A stretch of DNA of 8,407 bases from Bacteroidota bacterium (GTDB taxonomy: Bacteria > Bacteroidota > Bacteroidia > Bacteroidales > Prolixibacteraceae): positions 1-8,407 of the forward strand of contig JAUYTA010000473.1 in the NCBI GenBank assembly GCA_030695265.1. Direction: 5' to 3'. Below, one piece after another: positions 1-5,488 of this stretch. Below the pieces are notes generated by a model. The model worked only from the letters and a program-made list of their open reading frames with translations, was not told where the DNA came from and searched no databases. Every line of letters starts with the position of its first letter. Positions within the stretch are counted from its first letter, which is position 1. The position numbers and the translations under genes were made by a program.

Positions 1-2
1 TT

Positions 3-113
3 ACTTCAGCCGAATACGGAACCGGGAAAATCAACCTAGCTGACGGACTTTACGGCAGTTCTACAGACGTGACCAACCACCGGGGGCAATTAATGCTAAT
101 GTATTCTTTCTAA
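3..113 (+). CDS. C-terminal tail of an upstream protein, possibly an outer-membrane beta-barrel protein (partial, 5' end outside the window)
   Basis: The third forward frame is open from the window edge to a TAA at 111-113 and encodes 36 residues; the other two forward frames close within about 45 bases. The last nine residues, GQLMLMYSF, alternate polar and hydrophobic side chains and end in Phe. That is the usual form of the last strand (beta-signal) of outer-membrane barrels recognised by the BAM machinery. The preceding stretch is Gly/Ser/Thr/Asn-rich, as in barrel loops. The stop lies 1 base before the first ATG of the next gene and 10 bases before the ATG preferred here, so the two genes may be co-transcribed. 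No family can be assigned from so short a piece, and a chance open frame is not excluded. Confidence 0.55.
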   Translation, partial: TSAEYGTGKINLADGLYGSSTDVTNHRGQLMLMYSF

Positions 114-123
114 AATGACTACC

Positions 124-1428
124 ATGTACTGGGAAAATAAACTTGAAATCCTGAATCGAAATGATATTGAAAAACTTCAGGTTATACGCCTGAAAAAAAC
201 TATTCAGGCTGCAATGAATTCGCCTTATTACGAAAATCTGTATAAACAAATGGGGTTGTCGGCAGATTCGGTAAAGTCTGTTGCCGACATTCATAAGTTA
301 CCATTCACCACCAAACAAAACCTACGCGATAACTTTCCTTACGGTTTTTTGGGACTACCTCAAAAAGAACTGATACGACTTCACAGTTCGAGCGGAACGA
401 CCGGGAACCCGACAGTAATTTTTCACAACCGCCACGACATTGATTCCTGGGCAAACCTGATGGCGCGTTCGTTGTTTTGCGGCGGAGTTCGCGATACCGA
501 TGTGTTTCAGAATATTTGCGGATACGGTTTGTTTACCGGAGGCCTTGGCTTTCAGTATGGAATTGAGCGGCTTGGTTGCCTGAGTATTCCTGCCGGAGCC
601 GGAAACAGTCAGCGCCAGATAAAGCTGATGCAGGATTACGGCACCACGGTGGCTCATGCAATACCGAGTTACCTGAACCGCTTGTTTGAAGTTTTTCAGG
701 AAGAAGGATTTGACCCGAGAAAAGATACCAAACTGCATACTTTTGTGATTGGCGCCGAACCTCACACGGAAGAACAGCGTCAGCGCATTGAGGAAATGTT
801 TGGCGTAAAAGCATACAATTCATTTGGCCTTTCGGAAATGAACGGCCCCGGAGTTGCTTTCGAATGCACTTATCAGAATGGCCTTCACATTTGGGAAGAT
901 GCTTTCCTGATTGAGATAATAAATCCGGATACGCTCGAACCTGTTGCAGACGGAGAAATCGGAGAACTGGTAATGACCACGCTCAACAGGCAGGCTATGC
1001 CGCTGATCCGTTACCGTACCCGCGACCTTACCCGGATTTTACCCGGAGCATGTGCCTGCGGACGCACGCATGTTCGCCTCGACCGCATTGCAGGACGCAG
1101 TGACGACATGTTTATCGTGAAAGGCTGCAACGTATTTCCGATGCAGATTGAAGGAGTGCTGATGAAAATTCCGGAAGTCGGTGCTGATTATTTAATAACT
1201 TTAGACACCATCAACGGATCGGATGAAATGATCATTGAAGTGGAAGTAAAAAAAGACTGGTTCAATGGCGACATCACCAGATTGGACAAATTGTCGAGAT
1301 TGATCACCGGACAAATACGCGATGAAGTATTGGTAAAACCACTGGTAAGATTGGTTGAACCGGGTTCACTACCAAAATCGGAAGGAAAAGCAGTGAGGGT
1401 AAAAGAACTACGGAAAGCGTTGAATTAA
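124..1428 (+). CDS. paaK: Phenylacetate-CoA ligase family protein, first copy (paaK1)
   Basis: This is an AMP-forming aryl-acid:CoA ligase of the ANL superfamily: it activates an aryl acid such as phenylacetate or indoleacetate with ATP and transfers it to CoA in the cytoplasm. Visible motifs are the P-loop SSSGTTGNPT near residue 90, FGLSEMNGPG near 240, YRTRDLT near 300, the hinge region GRSDDMFIVKGCNVFP near 330, and a C-terminal EGKAVRV that carries the probable adenylation lysine. A CACGRT cysteine pair follows YRTRDLT. The 434-residue length is normal for PaaK. The ATG at 124 is preferred because MYWENKLE then aligns with MIWNEKIE of the second copy; the ATG at 115 would add three residues. 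Neither start has a Shine-Dalgarno sequence. About half of the positions match the second copy by eye, but residues around the substrate pocket differ, so another aryl acid is plausible. The exact substrate is not known. Confidence 0.93.
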   Translation: MYWENKLEILNRNDIEKLQVIRLKKTIQAAMNSPYYENLYKQMGLSADSVKSVADIHKLPFTTKQNLRDNFPYGFLGLPQKELIRLHSSSGTTGNPTVIFHNRHDIDSWANLMARSLFCGGVRDTDVFQNICGYGLFTGGLGFQYGIERLGCLSIPAGAGNSQRQIKLMQDYGTTVAHAIPSYLNRLFEVFQEEGFDPRKDTKLHTFVIGAEPHTEEQRQRIEEMFGVKAYNSFGLSEMNGPGVAFECTYQNGLHIWEDAFLIEIINPDTLEPVADGEIGELVMTTLNRQAMPLIRYRTRDLTRILPGACACGRTHVRLDRIAGRSDDMFIVKGCNVFPMQIEGVLMKIPEVGADYLITLDTINGSDEMIIEVEVKKDWFNGDITRLDKLSRLITGQIRDEVLVKPLVRLVEPGSLPKSEGKAVRVKELRKALN

Positions 1429-1432
1429 ATTA

Positions 1433-1515
1433 GCGACTGGCAGCTAGTTACCGGCAACTGGCAAAACCCAACGCTTTGGCTTTTTGCCAGCGGCTAGCAG
1501 CCAATTGCCAGCTGC
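1433..1515. repeat. GC-rich 7-base-periodic inverted repeat between paaK1 and act1
   Basis: Two arms of about 35 bases (1433-1467 and 1481-1515) flank a 13-base centre. The left arm is a run of degenerate 7-mers (ACTGGCA, GCTAGTT, ACCGGCA, ACTGGCA). The right arm carries their complements (TTGCCAG, CGGCTAG, CAGCCAA, TTGCCAG). The innermost 9 bases, CTGGCAAAA at 1458-1466 and TTTTGCCAG at 1482-1490, are perfectly complementary, and the centre can add a CCAA/TTGG pairing. About 22 of 35 positions match across the full arms, with many mismatches being transitions that permit G-U pairs in RNA. It could act as an mRNA stem, a partial terminator or a genome-wide repeat element; the sequence alone does not decide. 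Confidence 0.75.
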
Positions 1516-1568
1516 TTTATAAAGATGCAAAAATAATAATTCATCATTCATCAATAATAAATTTCAAA

Positions 1569-2003
1569 ATGGCCTATCAGGTTTCTATATTTCTTGAAAA
1601 CAAAATCGGCCACCTCGAAAGGGTGACTGCCGTATTGAAAGCTGCCCAAATCAACATCCGTACCATGAACCTGAATCACACAGCAAGCGGTTGGGGAATT
1701 TTGAACCTGGTTGTTTCAGATCCAAAATTGGCTCATCAGCTGTTGATCGACAACGGTTTGTCGGCTGCACTGCGCGAAATTGTTGTTATAGAAATGATCG
1801 ATCAGCCTGGCGGACTGGATGATCTGCTAAAGGAAATTGTCAAAGCCGGGGTCAACTTCACCAATGCCTACGGACGATCGGGTTATGGAGATGAAAATGC
1901 CTACTTTGTAATCGATACCGAAGATGTTGCGGATGCAAGGCAAAAATTGCTTCATGCCGGGTTGAACATCATGCCCGATGAATCGATCTATGGAAATAAC
2001 TGA
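1569..2003 (+). CDS. Small tandem ACT-domain protein, first copy (act1)
   Basis: A 144-residue protein that appears to be two ACT domains in a row (about 1-68 and 70-140) and nothing else. ACT domains are ligand-binding folds that usually bind amino acids and control enzymes of amino-acid metabolism. The first repeat opens with [19 protein letters not shown], the second with a [13 protein letters not shown] segment; both show the Gly-Leu turn and following helix typical of ACT. The ATG at 1569 was chosen because it gives a first strand aligning with the second copy (LSVFLENKTGRLNEV). A TTG farther upstream would begin inside the inverted repeat and add 31 residues without homologous sequence. 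No DNA-binding domain, signal peptide or membrane segment is visible. Position directly after paaK1 suggests that it senses an aromatic amino acid and modulates the ligase; this is inference. It resembles the tandem-ACT proteins found next to PaaK genes in other anaerobes. Confidence 0.88.
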   Translation: MAYQVSIFLENKIGHLERVTAVLKAAQINIRTMNLNHTASGWGILNLVVSDPKLAHQLLIDNGLSAALREIVVIEMIDQPGGLDDLLKEIVKAGVNFTNAYGRSGYGDENAYFVIDTEDVADARQKLLHAGLNIMPDESIYGNN

Positions 2004-2038
2004 TACTGTATAATAGCACCGCAAATAAAAAAAACACA

Positions 2039-3337
2039 ATGATCTGGAACGAAAAAATAGAATGCGCGAGCCGCGACGAAATGAGGGCGGTTCAATCTGA
2101 AAGGCTTAAAGAAACAGTCAACAGAATTTACCACAATGTGCCCAGCTATCGCCAAAAAATGCAGGAAGCCGGCCTGGTTCCCGACGACATAAAATCTGTT
2201 GACGATTTAAGTAAATTGCCTTTTACAGTTAAAACCGACTTGCGCGACAATTATCCTTTCGGAATGTTCACCGTTCCGATGAGCGAAATTGTACGCATTC
2301 ATGCTTCTTCAGGAACAACCGGAAAACCAACAGTGGTAGGATACACACGTAAAGACCTGAATAGCTGGTCGGAAGTAGTGACCCGTTCGCTTTGCATGGC
2401 AGGCGTTCACCGCGATGACATTGTTCAGGTGGCTTATGGCTACGGACTTTTTACCGGTGGATTGGGTTTGCATTACGGATGTGAAAATCTGGGCGCTTCG
2501 GTGATCCCGATTTCAGGAGGAAATACAGAGAAACAGTTGCAATTGATGCAGGATTTCGGAACCAGTGTAATTGCCTGTACACCATCCTATTCGCTTTATT
2601 TGGCTGAAGAAATGGAGGCTGCCGGAATTAAAAAAGAAAACCTGAAATTGCGTGTCGGTATTTTTGGCGCTGAGCCATGGACCGAAAATATGCGCAAGGA
2701 AATTGAAGAAAAACTGGGACTGAAAGCCATCGACATTTACGGATTGAGCGAAATTATAGGGCCGGGCGTTTCTTGCGAATGCGAACATCAGGTTGGAATG
2801 CACATCAACGAAGATCATTTTATTCCTGAAATTATTGACCCGGAAACTTTACAACCACTACCAGCCGGAGAAATCGGCGAACTGGTTTTTACAACTGTTA
2901 CCAAGGAAGGAATTCCGCTCATCCGCTACCGCACCCGCGATCTGACCCGTCTTAATTACGAAAAATGCGCCTGTGGACGAACACTCGTTCGCATGGAAAA
3001 ATGCAAAGGCCGTAGTGACGACATGTTGATCATCCGCGGCGTGAACGTATTTCCGTCGCAAATTGAAAGCGTGCTGCTCGAAATGAGCGAAACTGCACCT
3101 CATTATTTGTTGATTGTTGAACGTGAAGGAAACCTGGATACGCTGAAACTCATGGTAGAAGTTCAGGAACAGTTCTTCTCCGACGAGATAAAACAACTGG
3201 AAGCATTGCGCAAAAAGATCACACATAAACTTCAGAGTACATTGGGCATTTCGGTGGATGTGAAACTGGTTGAACCAAAAACCATTGAACGCACCGCCGG
3301 AAAAGCAAAACGTGTAATTGACAACCGTAAATTGTAG
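2039..3337 (+). CDS. paaK: Phenylacetate-CoA ligase family protein, second copy (paaK2)
   Basis: A 432-residue AMP-forming aryl-acid:CoA ligase with closer agreement to classical PaaK than the first copy. It has the P-loop SSGTTGKPT at residues 90-98, [11 protein letters not shown] near 235, NEDHF near 260, YRTRDLT near 300, a CACGRT pair, the hinge motif [20 protein letters not shown], and a C-terminal TAGKAKRV with the likely catalytic lysine. The expected reaction is arylacetate + ATP + CoA to arylacetyl-CoA + AMP + PPi in the cytoplasm. The ATG at 2039 follows an A-rich leader of the kind used in Bacteroidota, 35 bases after the stop of act1. Its TAG stop overlaps the strong ribosome binding site of act2, so the two are probably translationally coupled. 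Phenylacetate, 4-hydroxyphenylacetate and indoleacetate are all possible substrates. Confidence 0.94.
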   Translation: MIWNEKIECASRDEMRAVQSERLKETVNRIYHNVPSYRQKMQEAGLVPDDIKSVDDLSKLPFTVKTDLRDNYPFGMFTVPMSEIVRIHASSGTTGKPTVVGYTRKDLNSWSEVVTRSLCMAGVHRDDIVQVAYGYGLFTGGLGLHYGCENLGASVIPISGGNTEKQLQLMQDFGTSVIACTPSYSLYLAEEMEAAGIKKENLKLRVGIFGAEPWTENMRKEIEEKLGLKAIDIYGLSEIIGPGVSCECEHQVGMHINEDHFIPEIIDPETLQPLPAGEIGELVFTTVTKEGIPLIRYRTRDLTRLNYEKCACGRTLVRMEKCKGRSDDMLIIRGVNVFPSQIESVLLEMSETAPHYLLIVEREGNLDTLKLMVEVQEQFFSDEIKQLEALRKKITHKLQSTLGISVDVKLVEPKTIERTAGKAKRVIDNRKL

Positions 3338-3341
3338 GAGG
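3336..3341 (+). promoter_or_regulatory. Strong ribosome binding site of act2
   Basis: AGGAGG, a full anti-Shine-Dalgarno match, lies 8 bases before the ATG at 3350 and overlaps the TAG stop codon of paaK2 at 3335-3337. It fixes the act2 start and suggests that ribosomes finishing paaK2 reinitiate on act2. Most other genes in this window lack such a site. Confidence 0.8.
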
Positions 3342-3349
3342 AAATCAAA

Positions 3350-3778
3350 ATGATTATAAAACAACTATCCGTATTTCTGGAAAATAAAACAGGCAGGCTG
3401 AACGAAGTAACCCAGATTCTGGGCAATGCAGGTATCAACATGTCAGCAATGAGTGTGGCCGACACTTCCGAATTTGGCATTTTGCGAATGATCGTTTCGG
3501 AACCTGAAAAAGCGCTTTCGATCCTTAAAGAAGCTGAATTTTCGGTCAGGCTGACCGAGGTAATTTGCCTGAACAGCCCAAATGAACCGGGTGCTTTGGC
3601 CCGCGCGCTGAATATCCTTTCCGGCGAAAGTGTTTTTATCGAGTATTTATACGCCTATTCGATGGACAACAAAACAGCCAATATTGTGCTGAAACCCGAC
3701 AACATTCAAAAGTGCATTGAGGTCCTTCAGGCACACAAAATGGAATTGGTAAGCGCCAGCAAAATATATAAAATATAA
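3350..3778 (+). CDS. Small tandem ACT-domain protein, second copy (act2)
   Basis: A 142-residue protein consisting of two ACT domains, paralogous to act1. The first domain begins with LSVFLENKTGRLNEVTQIL and continues through GINMSAMSVAD and GILRMIVSEPEKAL. The second begins at about residue 71 with LNSPNEPGALARALNIL and ends KIYKI. The NEPGALA turn is the classical ACT ligand-loop shape. No enzymatic, DNA-binding or membrane part is present. The gene starts 12 bases after the paaK2 stop with a strong Shine-Dalgarno sequence, so it should be made in step with that ligase. The pairing repeats the paaK1-act1 order, which makes a functional partnership likely: probably allosteric sensing of an amino-acid end product, by analogy with other ACT proteins. 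The ligand is unknown. It is clearly diverged from act1, so the two may sense different ligands. Confidence 0.88.
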   Translation: MIIKQLSVFLENKTGRLNEVTQILGNAGINMSAMSVADTSEFGILRMIVSEPEKALSILKEAEFSVRLTEVICLNSPNEPGALARALNILSGESVFIEYLYAYSMDNKTANIVLKPDNIQKCIEVLQAHKMELVSASKIYKI

Positions 3779-3818
3779 ATTCGTTGACCTACAAAATACT
3801 GTACTCCGGTTCGTTTGT

Positions 3819-3826
3819 TATCTTTG
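3819..3826 (+). promoter_or_regulatory. Probable Bacteroidota-type promoter (-7 box) for pheA-fld
   Basis: TATCTTTG matches the TAnnTTTG -7 consensus of the Bacteroidota primary sigma factor exactly. The -33 element is weak: only an imperfect CTG at 3799-3801 lies near the expected distance. Transcription from here would start near 3832 and give a leader of about 80 bases. The 132-base gap after act2 supports a new transcription unit. Confidence 0.55.
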
Positions 3827-3872
3827 CAAATCAACATTCCGGAGACACATTTAGGATATTTTGCGTAAATTG

Positions 3873-3890
3873 TCCCGGCTTTGCCCGGGA
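3873..3890 (+). terminator. GC-rich hairpin in the pheA leader (attenuator or terminator candidate)
   Basis: TCCCGG at 3873-3878 pairs perfectly with CCGGGA at 3885-3890 around a 6-base loop (CTTTGC). TTTT follows immediately and another T-rich stretch comes just after. It lies downstream of the predicted pheA promoter and ends 20 bases before the ATG. It may attenuate pheA, stop read-through from the ligase operon, or shape translation initiation. No leader peptide with an ATG start was found after the predicted transcription start. Confidence 0.5.
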
Positions 3891-3910
3891 TTTTAACTTT
3901 TATAAAGAAG

Positions 3911-4747
3911 ATGAAAAAAATAGCGATACAGGGAATTGCAGGTTCATTTCACGAAGATGCTGCAAGAGGATTTTTCGAGGATGAAATTGAGGTTGTTGAA
4001 TGCAAATCGTTTACGAGTGTATGCAATCTAATTGATTCAGATCAGGTTAGCATTGCGGTAATGGCCATCGAAAATTCGATTGCGGGTAGTTTGTTGCAGA
4101 ATTATGCGCTAATCCGCGATTACCATTTGAAGGTTATAGGCGAAATTTACATTCACATCCAAATGAAACTGATGGCCAATCCCGGCGTGACCAAAGCCGA
4201 TATAAAAACCATTTATTCGCATCCGATTGCCATTAAACAATGTGCCGAATACCTCGAAAAGAATTTTCCAGAGGTTCGTTTAATTGAAAATCAGGATACA
4301 GCTGCCTCAGGAAAACTGGTTCACGAAGAATTATTAATGGATTCGGCCGCGATTGGCAACCAAAGAACTGCCGATCTTTACGAACTCGAAGTTCTCGAAA
4401 CCGGCCTCGAAACCAACAATAAAAACTACACACGCTTCCTTATTTTATCGAAACATGCCAAACCAAACGAATTGGCCAACAAGGCATCGCTGTGTTTTGA
4501 AGTTGGCCATTATTACGGTGCATTGGCCAATGTGTTGAATACTTTTGCTGAAAATAAAATCAACCTGACCAAAATACAATCGGTTCCGATTATTGGTAAA
4601 CCGAACGAATACACTTTCCACATCGACGTGGAATGGGATTCATTGAACAATTATGAAAAAGCCCTTCATGCCATACTGAAAAACGTTTCAAGTCTTTCGG
4701 TTTTAGGGGAATATGTTAGGGGAGAATTAGCAATTCACAATCAGTAA
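3911..4747 (+). CDS. pheA: Prephenate dehydratase with C-terminal regulatory ACT domain
   Basis: It converts prephenate to phenylpyruvate, the committed step to phenylalanine, in the cytoplasm. Of its 278 residues, about 1-180 form the dehydratase domain: AIQGIAGSFHEDAA at the N-terminus, AIENSIAGS at 52-60, DTAASGKLV near 129-137, AAIGNQRTA near 146-154 and the diagnostic NYTRFLIL with TRF at 174-176. Residues 193-270 form an ACT domain with GALANVL at 203-209. The usual phenylalanine-binding ESRP is replaced by QSVP at 223-226, which may alter feedback inhibition or may be a lineage variant. There is no chorismate mutase domain. The ATG at 3911 was chosen because it precedes the first conserved strand KKIAIQG; a TTG at 3881 would lie inside the leader hairpin. 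The flavodoxin gene follows after 10 bases. Many Bacteroidota pair pheA with an aminotransferase, DAHP synthase and tyrA; those last two are absent here. Confidence 0.95.
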   Translation: MKKIAIQGIAGSFHEDAARGFFEDEIEVVECKSFTSVCNLIDSDQVSIAVMAIENSIAGSLLQNYALIRDYHLKVIGEIYIHIQMKLMANPGVTKADIKTIYSHPIAIKQCAEYLEKNFPEVRLIENQDTAASGKLVHEELLMDSAAIGNQRTADLYELEVLETGLETNNKNYTRFLILSKHAKPNELANKASLCFEVGHYYGALANVLNTFAENKINLTKIQSVPIIGKPNEYTFHIDVEWDSLNNYEKALHAILKNVSSLSVLGEYVRGELAIHNQ

Positions 4748-4757
4748 ATTATAGAAT

Positions 4758-5282
4758 ATGAGCAAAATTGGATTGTTTTTCGGGCCTTTAAAAGGTTCCG
4801 TTAACCGTGTTGCCGAAAAAGTAAAAACCGCTTTGGGCGAACAAAATATTGATATGATTTCGGTAAACGATACCAGTGCGGAAAATCTGGAAAGTTATGA
4901 CAAAATCATCTTCGGAATCTCAACTGTTGGGAAGGAAACCTGGGATTCGGACTTTTCAAACACCGACTGGAGCAAGTTTTTCCCCAACATCAGCAAAGTA
5001 GATTATTCAGGAAAAACGGTTGCCATTTTTGGGTTGGGCGACTCTGTTACTTATGCGAACCATTTTGTAAATGCGATGGGCGTTCTGGCAAAACAACTCC
5101 TGAAAAACGGCGCAACCATTGTCGGAAAAGTTGATCCGGCTTCATACGAATTTGAGGAATCGGATGCCATTTTCGACGGAATGTTCATCGGCCTTCCGAT
5201 TGATGAAGATTTTCAACCCGAACTGACCGACGAGCGTGTTTCCAATTGGGTAAATGACATTAAACCAGCATTCGGACTGTAA
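4758..5282 (+). CDS. Long-chain flavodoxin-like protein with altered FMN-phosphate loop
   Basis: A 174-residue single-domain flavodoxin fold, normally an FMN-binding low-potential electron carrier in the cytoplasm. Visible are the first strand KIGLFFG (3-9), IIFGISTVGKETW (50-62) for the second flavin loop, FGLGDSVTYANHF (91-103) with Tyr99 in the position that usually stacks on the flavin, and the long-chain insertion and tail (about 120-150, ending in GLPIDED, then QPELTDERV). The length fits long-chain flavodoxins. The phosphate loop is unusual: residues 10-15 read PLKGSV where the family pattern has Ser/Thr-x-Thr-Gly-x-Thr, and the Trp common in the second loop is replaced by Val56. It may bind FMN differently or weakly, or belong to a Bacteroidota subfamily. 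It follows pheA by 10 bases and precedes a ferredoxin-dependent oxidoreductase, for which it could be an electron partner; that is inference. Confidence 0.85.
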   Translation: MSKIGLFFGPLKGSVNRVAEKVKTALGEQNIDMISVNDTSAENLESYDKIIFGISTVGKETWDSDFSNTDWSKFFPNISKVDYSGKTVAIFGLGDSVTYANHFVNAMGVLAKQLLKNGATIVGKVDPASYEFEESDAIFDGMFIGLPIDEDFQPELTDERVSNWVNDIKPAFGL

Positions 5283-5294
5283 TTACCCCAAACA

Positions 5295-5335
5295 TGACAA
5301 AATACAGGTTCACCTTTTTGCCTGAATTTCTGTCA
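5295..5335 (+). terminator. Imperfect hairpin after the flavodoxin gene
   Basis: TGACA, AAAT and CAGG on the left (5295-5308) pair with CCTG, ATTT and TGTCA on the right (5321-5335) around a 12-base loop. That is 13 base pairs with one A-A mismatch and one bulged C. It begins 13 bases after the flavodoxin stop, as a transcription end or mRNA-stabilising stem would, but no clear T-run follows it. Confidence 0.45.
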
Positions 5336-5344
5336 ATTCAAAAC

Positions 5345-5370
5345 ATGAAAGGGTTGCAAACTTTCATTTT
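5345..5370 (+). terminator. Second hairpin with short T-run, possible intrinsic terminator
   Basis: ATGAAAG (5345-5351) pairs perfectly with CTTTCAT (5361-5367) across a 9-base loop, and the 3' side runs into TTTT at 5367-5370. The stem is AT-rich and therefore weak. With the hairpin just upstream it probably marks the end of the pheA-flavodoxin unit. Confidence 0.4.
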
Positions 5371-5488
5371 CCATTTCGAAGCTTTCCAGTTATTTCGAAT
5401 TGCGATATGTGTTGTGCAATACCCATTTTCCATCTGAAATATTGAAAATACTTTACCTACTTTTACCCACATAATCCGATATTTAGCC
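5365..5488 (+). promoter_or_regulatory. Probable promoter/operator region of the aminotransferase-oxidoreductase unit
   Basis: The 206-base gap before the aminotransferase contains two kinds of short direct repeat. ATTTCGAA occurs at 5373-5380 and 5392-5399, 19 bases apart, each with a TTCGAA palindrome. CATTTTCCAT occurs at 5365-5374 and 5424-5433. A poor -7-like TACTTTTA lies at 5458-5465, 23 bases before the ATG, without a convincing -33 element. A promoter is expected here because transcription of the preceding unit seems to end, but the exact site is uncertain. Confidence 0.35.

Noticed and set aside
91..100. Loss of the P-loop lysine in the first ligase (GTTGNPT instead of GTTGKPT) as a sign of inactivity
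   Set aside because: That position varies among ANL enzymes; the Gly, Thr and Pro positions, the hinge motif and the C-terminal GKA lysine are intact. Positions given here are residue numbers counted from the ATG at 115, so they correspond to bases of roughly 385-414.
1476..1568. Upstream TTG start that would extend act1 by 31 residues
   Set aside because: It begins inside the inverted repeat, the added residues have no counterpart in act2, and the ATG at 1569 places the first ACT strand right at the N-terminus as in the paralogue.
2009..2014. TATAAT resembling a sigma-70 -10 box before paaK2
   Set aside because: The Bacteroidota primary sigma factor uses TAnnTTTG rather than TATAAT, no suitable upstream element is present, and the 35-base gap fits an operon.
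61..3480. Long open frames on the reverse strand over the ligase and ACT genes
   Set aside because: They overlap well-supported forward genes, show no recognisable motifs and have Phe/His/Gln-rich low-complexity content expected of antisense shadows.
3881..3910. Upstream TTG start that would extend pheA by 10 residues
   Set aside because: It lies within the leader hairpin, and the ATG at 3911 directly precedes the conserved first strand of the dehydratase domain.
3784..3984. Phe-rich 66-residue open frame over the pheA leader, considered as an attenuation leader peptide
   Set aside because: Its only start is a TTG located before the predicted promoter box, it overlaps pheA out of frame, and its Phe content follows from the T-rich sequence.
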